Shown piece after piece: positions 1-7,766 of a DNA stretch of 64,000 nt. Source of the DNA: JACDAV01 sp964626755 (GTDB lineage: Bacteria; Chloroflexota; Limnocylindria; Limnocylindrales; CSP1-4); assembly GCA_964626755.1 (NCBI GenBank), contig CAZVGO010000008.1, positions 1 to 64,000 on the forward strand. The letters are read 5' to 3'. Under the pieces are notes generated by a model, which saw only the letters and a list, made by a program, of their open reading frames with translations, was not told the origin of the DNA and made no database searches. Each line of letters begins with the position of its first letter. Position 1 is the stretch's first letter. The position numbers and the translations under genes were made by a program.

Positions 1-275
1 ACCGCGAAGTGGTGCTTCGCCATCTGGCAGATCACGAGGTTGTCCTCGTCGTCGCCCGTCACGGCCGCGACGATGTCAGCGCGGTTCGCGCCGGCCTCTG
101 CGAGGTACTTGCCCTCGCAGCCGTCATGGGGGATGACGATCGAGCCGATCTCGTCGGCGATCTGGTCCGCCCTCGCGCGGTCCTTCTCCATCAGCACGAC
201 CTCGTGGCCGGACTCGATGAGCTCCTTCGTGAGGTAGTAGCCGACCTTTCCGCCGCCGACGACGAGCACGAACAC
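1..275 (-). CDS. TrkA-type K+ regulatory protein (KTN/RCK), 3' end cut by window edge
   Basis: Cytosolic NAD-binding subunit of a potassium transport system, expected to gate a membrane K+ transporter in response to nucleotides. Only the N-terminal ~91 residues are in the window. They form a Rossmann fold with the glycine motif VVGGGKVGYYL near residue 5, an acidic end of beta-2 (LMEKDRARAD) and the conserved stretch AGANRADIVAAVTGDDEDN. The start is GTG at 275, two bases after the stop of the next TrkA-like gene upstream, so the two are probably one transcript. Family assignment is secure. Which transporter it serves is inferred from the APC permease at 1352-3358. Confidence 0.85.
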   Translation of the reverse strand, partial: MFVLVVGGGKVGYYLTKELIESGHEVVLMEKDRARADQIADEIGSIVIPHDGCEGKYLAEAGANRADIVAAVTGDDEDNLVICQMAKHHFA

Positions 276-277
276 GA

Positions 278-805
278 TCAGGCCTCCCGGGCCGTGACGG
301 GTTTGCCCCCGCCCGGCGGTTCACTGGTTGCGTCGTCGGGAAGCTCGTGATGCTCCCCGCCGTGGTGGGTCCCGCTCGGGGAGCGGACGCCCGGCTGACC
401 GGACACCGGCAGGCCGAGCCAGGCGGAAACGGCATCGGCCATGAGCGTCGTCCGGCACAGCGTGGCGATCCCGAGCTCCGAGTACGCCGCCGCCCGGACC
501 GGGTCGTTGATCTTCGCGACGACCCGGCGCGCCGCCAGCGCCTCTACCGCGACCTGCGCCGCCATGACGTTGCGGTTGTCACCCTCGGTCAGGGTGAGGA
601 AGACGTCGGCGTCCTCGGCGCCGGCCTTGCGGAGCGTGTCCTCGTCGGTCCCATCGCCTCGGACGGCGCTCCCGCCGAAGCTCGATGGCAATCGCTCGAA
701 GGCCATCGTCGACGTGTCGAGGACGATCACCTCGTAGCCGGCCTGGTCGAAGATCTCGGCGAGCCTTGCGCCCACCCGGCCGCAGCCGACGATGACCGTT
801 TTCAC
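278..805 (-). CDS. Second TrkA/KTN-domain protein
   Basis: Paralogue of the preceding TrkA-type regulator, 175 residues. The N-terminus reads VKTVIVGCGRVGARLAE, a classic GxGxxG nucleotide site. Further signatures are VLDTSTMAFERL, RGDGTDEDTL and the ADVFLTLTEGDNRNVMAAQVA segment typical of RCK N-lobes. The last ~40 residues are His/Gly/Pro-rich and probably disordered; no RCK_C domain is seen. The GTG start at 805 overlaps the uspA stop by four bases (GTGA), so translation is probably coupled. Pairs of TrkA proteins next to an APC permease also occur in Actinobacteria (ceoB/ceoC), from general knowledge. Role inferred: K+ uptake control. Confidence 0.85.
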   Translation of the reverse strand: MKTVIVGCGRVGARLAEIFDQAGYEVIVLDTSTMAFERLPSSFGGSAVRGDGTDEDTLRKAGAEDADVFLTLTEGDNRNVMAAQVAVEALAARRVVAKINDPVRAAAYSELGIATLCRTTLMADAVSAWLGLPVSGQPGVRSPSGTHHGGEHHELPDDATSEPPGGGKPVTAREA

Positions 806-1260
806 AGCGCCTCCTCGGGCATCGGGTCGCGCACCACCCAGACGGCGCACGGCGCGTTCTTCAGGACGTAGGGGATCGTCTTGCCGATTGCGAAGTCTCC
901 TCCGAACCGCTTCCGGTAGGGCAGGCCCACGACCAGCAAGTCCGCTTCGCGCTCGACGGCCTCGTCGACGAGGGCCGCCCCGATGTCGCGGGCCTGGAGG
1001 AGGACCGGCTCGAATTTCAGCTTGTGGTCCTCGGCGACCGCCTCCGCGATGTCGAGGACGCGCTGGGCAACCTCGGACGCGCCGGCGACGTCGGCGTCGA
1101 GCGGGAGTGTCCAGTCGATCTCGACTACGTGCACGGCGATGATCTCCGCCTTGGACAGCCGGGCGAGCTCCGCCACGAGCTTGACGATCCGGGCGTCGCT
1201 GTCGGCCCCGTTCAGGGCAATCATGGCGCGCCGGAACAGAATGGGTTGGCTGTCGGGCAC
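802..1260 (-). CDS. Universal stress protein (UspA family)
   Basis: A 152-residue single Usp domain. It opens the fold with RRAMIALNGADSDARIVKLVAELARL, carries the IIAVHVVEIDWTLPL strand, and ends with ADLLVVGLPYRKRFGG...IGKTIPYVLKNAPCAVWVVRD, the usual nucleotide-loop and final strand. The canonical G-2x-G-9x-G(S/T) ATP loop is only partly kept (GLPYRKRFGG...GKT), so ATP binding is uncertain. It lies between the APC permease and the TrkA genes and overlaps the latter by four bases. A role as soluble partner of the transporter is inferred from position. Confidence 0.85.
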   Translation of the reverse strand: MPDSQPILFRRAMIALNGADSDARIVKLVAELARLSKAEIIAVHVVEIDWTLPLDADVAGASEVAQRVLDIAEAVAEDHKLKFEPVLLQARDIGAALVDEAVEREADLLVVGLPYRKRFGGDFAIGKTIPYVLKNAPCAVWVVRDPMPEEAL

Positions 1261-1351
1261 CTCTGCGCCACTTCCTCATCTCGTGGATTCGTCACCGGGG
1301 GCGCGTGATCGTGCGCCGCCCGCGGCGGTCCACGATACCACCGCCGGCTGA

Positions 1352-3358
1352 TCAGGAGCCGCGTCTGTACGGCACGTCAGCGATCACCGTGTGCTCACGC
1401 CCCACCAGGGCGGACTTCAGCCGTCGGGCAGTCTGGTTGTAGAGGATCCGGTCCCACCAGTGCCGGGCGACGTACTCGGGCAGGACGACGATCGTGATCG
1501 GCGCCTCGCGGTCCGGTGGCCACGCCTGGTCGAGGACGTCGAGGTACGCGACGACCGGCGAGACGACGGCCCGATAGGGCGACTCGACAATGACCAGCGG
1601 GACCTGTGGGAGCTGCCGCTCCCAGCGTTCGCGGAGCGCGTCGCCGTCCTCGGCGTCCTCGGTGACGTAGACCGCCCGGACGTCGTCCGCCATCGTGCGC
1701 CCGAAGTTCACCGCCTGGATGACGGCCCGGTTGATCCCGTTGACGGGGACGACCACCCGCTGATCGCGGTGCGGTCCGGCGATGACCGTGTCCTCGGGCA
1801 CCCTGAGCTCCTCCTCCTGGCCGTCGTACTGGCGCCGGATGAAGCTCATCAGTCCCACGAGGACCGGGATGAGGACGACGATGAGGAGGGACTGGGGAGC
1901 TTTGACGTAGGTGACGACGATCGCGACGATCCCCGTCATGGTCGCGCCCGTCGCGTTTGTCGCCAGGCGTCGCCGCCAGCCAGGACCCTTCTCACGGAGC
2001 CAGTGGCGGATCATCCCGCTCTGGCTGATCGTGAAATCGATGAACACGCCGACAGCGTAGAGCGGGATGAGCGCGTGGGTCACGCCGCGAAACGCGACGA
2101 CGAGCGCGGCCGCCACCGTCGCGAGGACCACGATGCCGTACGAGAACGCGAGGCGGTCGCCGCGCAGCGCGAACTGGCGCGGCATGAACCCGTCGGCGGC
2201 GAGGATCGCGAGCAGCCGCGGGAAGGCGTTGAAGCTCGTGTTCGCGGCGAGGAAGAGCAACAACGCGGTGAATCCCTGGAACAGGATGAACGCCAGGGTC
2301 CCGTCGCCGAAGACCTGGCCGGCGACCTGGGCGATCACGGTCGGCCCGCCGGGAGTGTCAGATGGAATGACTCCGAAGCTGACGGCGAGGAACGTGATCC
2401 CCACGAACAGGACCGCGAGCAGGGCCGCCATGACGGCCAGGGTCGTGGCAGCGTTGCGCGCCTCCGGCGGCTTGAACGCCGGGACGCCGGTCGCGATCGC
2501 CTCCGTGCCCGTCAGCGCCACCGCGCCCGAGGCAAACGCGCGGAGGATCAGCAGCACCCCCACCTGGCCGGCCGTCTCCTGGGCCGCCGCGATCGACGCC
2601 GCATAGCCGCCGCCCTCGCCGCCGAAGACGATCCGCCAGGTGCCCAGCGCGATCATCAGCAGCGCGGAGACGACGAAGAGGTACGTCGGGACCGCGAAGA
2701 TGTTGCCCGCCTCGCGGATTCCCCGCAGGTTGGCCATCGTGATGAGGGTGATCGCGACGACCCCGATGAGGACTTGCTCCGACGCGAGCGACGGGACCGC
2801 GGAGATGATCTGCTCGACGGCCGACGACGTCGACACCGCGACCGTCAGGACGTAATCGATGAGCAGGGCGGACGCCGCGACGAGCGAGGCCAGCCGGCCG
2901 AGGTTCGCCTTGGAAACCGAGTACGACCCGCCGCCCGTCGGGTAGGCGAGGCAGATCTGGCGGTAGCTGATCGCGACGACCGCGAGGAGGATCGCGATCC
3001 CGATGGCGATCGGCAGCCCGAGGGCGAGCGCACCGAGGCCGCCGAGGATGAGTGCCCTGAGGATCTCCTCGGTGGCATACGCGGACGAGCTGATCGCGTC
3101 CGAGCTGAAGATCGCGAGGGCCTTCTTCTTCGACAGGCGCTCGCCGATCTCGGCCTCGTTCGCGAGCGGCCGCCCGAGGAAGAAGCCCTTCACAGCGGCG
3201 AACCAGCGGCCGGCCGGCGTCGTGGGGCGACTCGCCGCCTCCTTGGCAGTCAGCTGTCCCGGGCCGGTCCAGCGGAAGTACGGCGAGTGGGGTCGCTCTA
3301 CGCGCAGCCGCCGGTCCCCGAGCTTGCGGCCGTGGATGGGCCGTCGGCCTCCGATCAC
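1352..3358 (-). CDS. APC-superfamily permease with C-terminal Usp-like domain (KimA-like K+ importer candidate)
   Basis: Integral membrane transporter of 668 residues. After ~75 cytosolic residues comes FSSDAISSSAYATEEILRAL (about 85-105), the substrate-site start of this APC branch, then YPTGGGSYSVSKANLG and about twelve hydrophobic segments to residue ~500. The soluble C-terminal ~150 residues start HRDQRVVVPVNGINRAVIQAVNFGR and resemble a Usp/adenine-binding fold. This architecture (APC core plus Usp-like tail) matches the B. subtilis KimA/YdaO high-affinity potassium transporter family rather than amino-acid permeases, and the neighbouring TrkA and UspA genes fit potassium. The alternative is an amino-acid/polyamine permease. 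The start is taken as the first in-frame codon; up to ~70 N-terminal residues could be non-coding. Confidence 0.82.
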   Translation of the reverse strand: MIGGRRPIHGRKLGDRRLRVERPHSPYFRWTGPGQLTAKEAASRPTTPAGRWFAAVKGFFLGRPLANEAEIGERLSKKKALAIFSSDAISSSAYATEEILRALILGGLGALALGLPIAIGIAILLAVVAISYRQICLAYPTGGGSYSVSKANLGRLASLVAASALLIDYVLTVAVSTSSAVEQIISAVPSLASEQVLIGVVAITLITMANLRGIREAGNIFAVPTYLFVVSALLMIALGTWRIVFGGEGGGYAASIAAAQETAGQVGVLLILRAFASGAVALTGTEAIATGVPAFKPPEARNAATTLAVMAALLAVLFVGITFLAVSFGVIPSDTPGGPTVIAQVAGQVFGDGTLAFILFQGFTALLLFLAANTSFNAFPRLLAILAADGFMPRQFALRGDRLAFSYGIVVLATVAAALVVAFRGVTHALIPLYAVGVFIDFTISQSGMIRHWLREKGPGWRRRLATNATGATMTGIVAIVVTYVKAPQSLLIVVLIPVLVGLMSFIRRQYDGQEEELRVPEDTVIAGPHRDQRVVVPVNGINRAVIQAVNFGRTMADDVRAVYVTEDAEDGDALRERWERQLPQVPLVIVESPYRAVVSPVVAYLDVLDQAWPPDREAPITIVVLPEYVARHWWDRILYNQTARRLKSALVGREHTVIADVPYRRGS

Positions 3359-3409
3359 GCCGGAAGCGTATCAATGCGCCGGGTCGGCCGACAGCCCGCC
3401 GGGAGGGCC

Positions 3410-4132
3410 TCAGATCCCGTAGGACAGGCGCTCGACGAGGCGGGCCGGCAGGGCGGCCTGGCCCATCGCCGCCTGCACCGCGGCGACGTCGTAGGCGACC
3501 CGATGCCACGTGCAGCGCTCCCTGCCCGTGTCGACCACGAGCCAGCTCGCGGTCGGGTCGCCGTCGCGGGGCTGGCCCACGCTGCCCGGGTTGATGAGCA
3601 ACCGTCGCGCGTCCAGCGCCAGGACCGACCCATTGCCGGGGGTGATCGGCTCGACCCGCCCGTCATCCTCGCGATATGCGATCGGCACGTGGGTGTGGCC
3701 GTGCAGGCCGTAGCGCGTCGTCAGGACGGCGAGGTTGGCGCGAGCGACAGGAACGGAGGTGATGTACTCCCAGGTCGGGTCGCGCGGACTGCCGTGAACG
3801 AGGGTGAACGGTCCCTCGACCAGCCGCTCCGGCAGTGCCTCGAGCCAGGCCCGGGTCGTCGGGGAGATCGCCTGTCTCGTCCACTCCATCGCGGCGCGCG
3901 CCTCCGGATTGAACCACTCGATCTCGCGCCCGCCGCAGGCGGCCGCATCGTGATTACCGCGCACCCCGATTGCCCCGACCTCCTGCAGCCGTGCGACGAC
4001 CGCGTCCGGCGTCGGGCCGTAACCGACGACGTCGCCGAGGTGCCACACGGTGTCGACCGAGCCGATGGCCTTGAGGACTGCGTTCAGGGCAGGAAGGTTG
4101 GAGTGAATGTCCGAGAGGACGGCGATCCGCAT
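3410..4132 (-). CDS. Metallophosphoesterase, YfcE/MJ0936-like
   Basis: A 240-residue calcineurin-like phosphoesterase. All metal motifs are present: MRIAVLSDIHSNLPAL (DxH), HLGDVVGYGP (GDxxxxG), VRGNHDAA (GNHD), LVHGSPRD (H) and LHGHTHVP (GHxH). Expected to hydrolyse phosphodiesters or phosphomonoesters in the cytosol; the substrate cannot be read from sequence. The ATG at 4132 is the only start that places the first metal motif at the N-terminus. It stands 26 bp downstream of rsmG on the same strand and may be co-transcribed. Confidence 0.88.
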   Translation of the reverse strand: MRIAVLSDIHSNLPALNAVLKAIGSVDTVWHLGDVVGYGPTPDAVVARLQEVGAIGVRGNHDAAACGGREIEWFNPEARAAMEWTRQAISPTTRAWLEALPERLVEGPFTLVHGSPRDPTWEYITSVPVARANLAVLTTRYGLHGHTHVPIAYREDDGRVEPITPGNGSVLALDARRLLINPGSVGQPRDGDPTASWLVVDTGRERCTWHRVAYDVAAVQAAMGQAALPARLVERLSYGI

Positions 4133-4158
4133 CGCCGGAGAGGGTAGCAGGGGCTTCC

Positions 4159-4929
4159 TCAGCGATGCCGTCGCCGGACGGCCGGGTCGCGCGGCCACGC
4201 GTGGCCCGTCTGCCCGGTCTTCTCGACGATGACGAGCCGGTGGCCGGGCAGGGCAGACAGCCCCGGGTCGAGGATCTCGATCCGGCCGCCGCCGAGGGAA
4301 TCGAGGATCGCGCCGGCGGCGGCGATCTCGGCGTCGATTGCGCCGCGCTTCCAGGCGACGAGGACGCCGCCCGGGGCCAGGAGCGGGAACGCAAGCTCGG
4401 CCAGCTCGGGGAGGGCGGCCACTGCCCGGGCCGTGACCGCCGGCCATCCCTCGCGGTCGCGGGGATCGCGGGCGACCGCCTCGGCCCGCCGCGGCTCGAC
4501 CACCATGCGGCCGCTCAGGCCGAGTGCCCGTACAGCCACATCGAGGAACCCCGCCTTCTTGCCGATGGACTCGACGAGCAGTGCGCGCTCGGCGGGCAAG
4601 GCCGACGCGAGGGGGATACCCGGGAAGCCGCCGCCGGACCCGAGGTCGGCGAACCGGCCGATCTGCCGGCGCCGGAGCAGATCGACGGCCGTGAGGCTGT
4701 CGAGGACGTGGAGTCGGGCAACCTCGGCCGGATCGCGGATCGACGTGAGGTTGATCGAACCGGTCCACGCGAGCAGCAGGCGGACGTGATCGTCGATCGC
4801 CTGCCGCGCGTCCGCCGCCAGGGCGATCTCGAGCTCCGCCAGACCAGCGTCGAGCGCGTCCGTATACGCGGCAGGGAGAGCCGGGAGGTCCTCGACGCGC
4901 GTCGGGAGCGGTTCTCGCTGGCGGCTCAG
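4159..4929 (-). CDS. rsmG: 16S rRNA (guanine527-N7)-methyltransferase RsmG (GidB)
   Basis: Methylates G527 of 16S rRNA using SAM. The family's N-terminal helix ends in LLLAWTGSINLTSIRDP, followed by VLDSLTAVDLL, the SAM loop FADLGSGGGFPGIPLA, VESIGKKAGFLDVAVRALGL and VTARAVAALPELAELAFPLL, all standard RsmG motifs. The start is unclear: no ATG or GTG lies at the expected place. The reading frame is open back to 5160 with a GTG at 5097, which would give a 312-residue protein, too long for the family. I placed the start at a CTG (4929), giving 256 residues. The protein identity is firm; the 5' end is not. Confidence 0.85.
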   Translation of the reverse strand: MSRQREPLPTRVEDLPALPAAYTDALDAGLAELEIALAADARQAIDDHVRLLLAWTGSINLTSIRDPAEVARLHVLDSLTAVDLLRRRQIGRFADLGSGGGFPGIPLASALPAERALLVESIGKKAGFLDVAVRALGLSGRMVVEPRRAEAVARDPRDREGWPAVTARAVAALPELAELAFPLLAPGGVLVAWKRGAIDAEIAAAGAILDSLGGGRIEILDPGLSALPGHRLVIVEKTGQTGHAWPRDPAVRRRHR

Positions 4930-5143
4930 GCACCCCTCCCGTGGATGTGCCCGGGTCTGCAGTCGAGTGCCGCTCCCGGCGTCGTCTTGCTGCGCACCGC
5001 GGGTAGGCGGTTGATCGGTCTTCCCTGGCTCGTTCGGTTCATGGCCGGGTCTCCCCGAGCCCCTCGCGAGCCAGGTTACCCTCCCCTGCTTACCCACGTG
5101 CGGAAGTCGGACGGTACGTGCCGTCGCACGCGGGGTCAACGTG

Positions 5144-5186
5144 GTTATCCACGAATCCACGCGGGCCCGCGGGGATTGTGGATAAC
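5144..5186. repeat. 43-bp imperfect palindrome containing two DnaA-box-like sites
   Basis: GTTATCCAC at 5144-5152 and its complement GTGGATAAC at 5178-5186 are the ends of a nearly perfect hairpin whose inner arms are ATCC/GGAT and CGCGGG/CCCGCG (one mismatch, one extra base). The minus-strand site TTATCCACA (5177-5185) is an exact DnaA box; the plus-strand site (5145-5153) differs at the last base. It lies between the 3' end of the histidine-kinase gene and the region upstream of rsmG. It could be a terminator-like stem (no U-tract), a DnaA-bound control site, or chance. Confidence 0.5.
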
Positions 5187-5192
5187 GACGCG

Positions 5193-6788
5193 TCAGGCGG
5201 GGCTGCGATCCTGCGGTCGCGGGGCCATCCCGTCGATCGAGCGGAGCCGCGCCCGGCGCGGCGTCGCGCCGTTGGCCGGTCCCGATCCGGGGCCTTCGCG
5301 GACGAGCTTCGGCCTCGTCAGCTTGACCGGGGGATCGGCGTGCGCCGCGACGGCGATTGCCCGGAGGACCGCCCGCTCCTCGAGCCGGACCTCCTCCGCT
5401 GCCGTGGCCCTCGTGATCGCCTCCTCGACAGCGCTCGCGACGCCCACCGCCGGTCCGGGAAGGGCGAGGACGAACGTCGAGCCGGAGCCCGGGACCGACG
5501 CGACGCCGAGGTCGCCACCCATCGCCCGGGCAAGGTCGCGGGCGATGGGCAGGCCGAGACCGGTGCCGGTGATCCTCTCGTGGCCCGCCAGTCGGTAGAA
5601 GCGCTCGAAGATCCGCGCCCGGTCGTCGGGCGCGATGCCCCGTCCCTCGTCGCGCACGGTCACCAGCGCGACCTGGCCCTCGAACCAGGCGCCCAGCTCG
5701 ATCGCCGAGCCGCTCGGCGCGAACTTCAGCGCGTTGCCGAGCAGGTTGGTCAGGATCTGCTCGACCCGCCGTCGGTCGCCGGTTGCGGCGCGGAGGCGGG
5801 GAGGCATGCTCGTCTTGAGCTCCACCGCGCGGGCCAGGGCGATCGGAGCCAGGCCGGCGACCACCCGGGAACCTGCCTCGGCGACGGAGAACGGTGCGAT
5901 CTGGAGGCGGAGGGTGCCGGACTCGAGGCGCGACAGCTCGAGGAGGTCGCCCACGAGGTCACTCATCGAGCCGACAATATGGCGGCTCCTCTCGAGGAAG
6001 TCCCGCTCGTCGACGGGGTCCTCGACCTGTCCGCCGAGGATCAGCTCGAGATAGCCGGACAGGCCGGTCAGCGGCGTGCGCAGCTCGTGGGCGACGTTCG
6101 ATACGAACCGCGTCCGCTCATCGTCGCGTGCGCGGAGCGCCGACAGCTCGCGCTCGGTCGCCACCTGGTCCGTGACCAGCGCCAGCGCGACGGCGGCGTG
6201 ACGGGCGAGGTGCGGTGGCAGCCGTACGTCGAGCTGTGCCGGGCCGCGCTCGTCCGGGAAGTCGAAGCCGAGCACGACCCCGCCGGCCGACGGGATCGGC
6301 ACGAACGCGTAGTGGTGCTCCCGCTCGGCCGCTGCGGCGGCCGCCGCCCGCTGGGCGGCCCGGGACGACGGGCGATCGGGGTCGGTGGCGGCTTCGGTGA
6401 CGACTGCGATGGGGGCGGTCCCGGCCGCCGCCCGCTCGGCGCGACGGCGCGGCGCCCAGGCGTCCAGCCACGCGGCGAGCGCAAGCGCGTCGGTCGGATC
6501 CTCGCCCGGCGTGTTCGACACGGCGACCCGGCGACCGTGCCCGTTGGCGAGCACCGCCGTCCGGCGCGCACCCACGGTCGCGGCGAGGAGCGAGAGAAGG
6601 CCGGCCAGCCTCGACTCAGCCTCGGCGTCTCTCGCGAGGATGTCGAGTGCGCGCGCGAGGAGGACCGTCTCCCTGTGAGCGAGCCGGTCTGCCTCGCGCC
6701 GGTAGGTGACTCGTCGCTCGGCGAAGGGCGGCGGCGGGGGGACGACCGGCAGGCCCACCGGGACGTGGTCGGGACGCGGTTCGGACAT
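5193..6788 (-). CDS. Sensor histidine kinase, GAF-like input, soluble
   Basis: A 531-residue two-component kinase with no obvious membrane segment. Residues ~30-220 form a poorly conserved input region, probably GAF-like (LLSLLAATVGARRTAVLANG...HHYAFVPIPSAGGVVLGF). The HisKA motif FVSNVAHELRTPLTGLSGYLE carries the phospho-acceptor His. The HATPase domain has the N box (QILTNLLGNALKFAP), G1 (VRDEGRGIAPDD), F box (IFERFYR) and G2 (GTGLGLPIARDLA). About 60 disordered residues follow. ATG at 6788 is chosen because GGGGAGGT precedes it closely. No response-regulator gene is adjacent, so it is an orphan here. Confidence 0.87.
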   Translation of the reverse strand: MSEPRPDHVPVGLPVVPPPPPFAERRVTYRREADRLAHRETVLLARALDILARDAEAESRLAGLLSLLAATVGARRTAVLANGHGRRVAVSNTPGEDPTDALALAAWLDAWAPRRRAERAAAGTAPIAVVTEAATDPDRPSSRAAQRAAAAAAAEREHHYAFVPIPSAGGVVLGFDFPDERGPAQLDVRLPPHLARHAAVALALVTDQVATERELSALRARDDERTRFVSNVAHELRTPLTGLSGYLELILGGQVEDPVDERDFLERSRHIVGSMSDLVGDLLELSRLESGTLRLQIAPFSVAEAGSRVVAGLAPIALARAVELKTSMPPRLRAATGDRRRVEQILTNLLGNALKFAPSGSAIELGAWFEGQVALVTVRDEGRGIAPDDRARIFERFYRLAGHERITGTGLGLPIARDLARAMGGDLGVASVPGSGSTFVLALPGPAVGVASAVEEAITRATAAEEVRLEERAVLRAIAVAAHADPPVKLTRPKLVREGPGSGPANGATPRRARLRSIDGMAPRPQDRSPA

Positions 6789-6944
6789 GACCTCCCCACT
6801 CGGGGGCACGAATTGCGACGCGCACGACCGGACATCGGGCGTGTCCTGCGCCGGATGCTCCCGCGCAACGCGGGCTCGGAACATCCCCCGACCGGGGGCG
6901 GGGGGCGACCCGAAAGTACCAGTCGGTCTCGCCGCGGGTACCGG

Positions 6945-7289
6945 TCAGGCCGAACGGCCGCCTACGCGAACCGGCCGGCCGAGCGTTCGCCGGACGACGT
7001 CGATCACCTCGTCCACGTACCTGTCCGCCTCGCCCCGTTCGGCGGCGGTCCGGACGCAGCCCTGAACGTGGTCCTCGAGCAGGAGGATCGAGAGCGCGTC
7101 GACCGCGGCTCGCAGGGCGGACGTCTGCTGCAGGATGTCGACGCAGTACTCCTCGCGCTCGATCATCCGGGCAACCCCGCGGACCTGGCCCTCCATCCGG
7201 CTCAGTCGCCGGATGAGCTGCGCCTTGTCCTTCGAATAGGCGTGCCGGAAATGGCGCGGCGCGGCGGTGCGGGTGCCGGCTGTGGTCAT
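6945..7289 (-). CDS. csoR: Copper-sensing repressor, CsoR/FrmR family
   Basis: A 114-residue all-helical repressor. The body reads DKAQLIRRLSRMEGQVRGVARMI, the family signature. Metal ligands Cys49 (EEYCVDILQQ), His74 and Cys78 (LLEDHVQGC) reproduce the C-H-C set of Cu(I)-sensing CsoR, so copper is more likely than formaldehyde (FrmR lacks this triad). A matching operator palindrome lies 39 bp upstream, which suggests autoregulation. No copper ATPase or chaperone gene is next to it in this window. Confidence 0.88.
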   Translation of the reverse strand: MTTAGTRTAAPRHFRHAYSKDKAQLIRRLSRMEGQVRGVARMIEREEYCVDILQQTSALRAAVDALSILLLEDHVQGCVRTAAERGEADRYVDEVIDVVRRTLGRPVRVGGRSA

Positions 7290-7327
7290 GGCTGGTGGGC
7301 ATCCTCGGGCGGATCGGTCGGGCGATG

Positions 7328-7344
7328 ATACCCCCCGGGGGTAT
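7328..7344. promoter_or_regulatory. CsoR-type operator palindrome
   Basis: ATACCCCCCGGGGGTAT is a perfect 17-bp palindrome with one central base. It has the A/T-flanked C-run/G-run structure known for CsoR operators and sits just upstream of csoR. Binding is inferred. Confidence 0.75.
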
Positions 7345-7424
7345 GGCCAGGCAAGCCATCGCCCCGGCCTCGGTCAGGCCGCCGGGATCGTCGCTCTGAC
7401 CGGAGACCCGGTAGACTGACGGCG

Positions 7425-7766
7425 ATGGATCCGCGGGACCGCCCGGACGTTGTCGACGGTGCAGAGTGCGCCGCCTGTGGCCGTCCCGTCCCCGCCGACG
7501 CGACCCGCGTCCTCGCCCAGCGCGAAGACCTCGCCTTCGTCGAGCTCGGGTGCTCAGCGTGCGGCAGCGTCAGCCTTGCGATCCGCCTCGGCCCGCTCGC
7601 CGACGGCGCAGTCGACGGCACCCAGGCCGGCGATGCCGGGCCCTCGATCGGTGCCGATGACGTCCTTGACATGCACCTCTTCCTGGCCGGGTATCGGGGC
7701 GACCTGCGCGGGCTCGTCGGACGGGCCGGCGGACACGGGCGCCCCGACGCGACCGGCGCCGCATGA
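7425..7766 (+). CDS. Small zinc-ribbon-like protein
   Basis: A 113-residue protein of unknown function. Two CxxC pairs, CAAC near residue 15 and CSAC near residue 43, separated by strand-forming sequence, make a zinc-ribbon likely. The C-terminal half is variable and includes DDVLDMHLFLAGYRGDLRGL. ATG at 7425. Its stop overlaps the start of the next gene (ATGA at 7763), so the pair is translationally coupled; this makes a real gene likely. Function not recognised. Confidence 0.7.
   Translation: MDPRDRPDVVDGAECAACGRPVPADATRVLAQREDLAFVELGCSACGSVSLAIRLGPLADGAVDGTQAGDAGPSIGADDVLDMHLFLAGYRGDLRGLVGRAGGHGRPDATGAA

Noticed and set aside
1391..4147. 918-codon plus-strand open frame
   Set aside because: Shadow of the APC permease and phosphoesterase genes in high-GC DNA; sequence is Arg/Asp/Glu-rich nonsense with no domain.
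5101..5200. Chromosomal origin of replication
   Set aside because: Only two DnaA-box-like sites, no AT-rich unwinding region and no dnaA, rnpA, rpmH or gidA nearby.
5118..7328. 736-codon plus-strand open frame
   Set aside because: Antisense to the histidine kinase and csoR, whose motifs are unmistakable on the minus strand.
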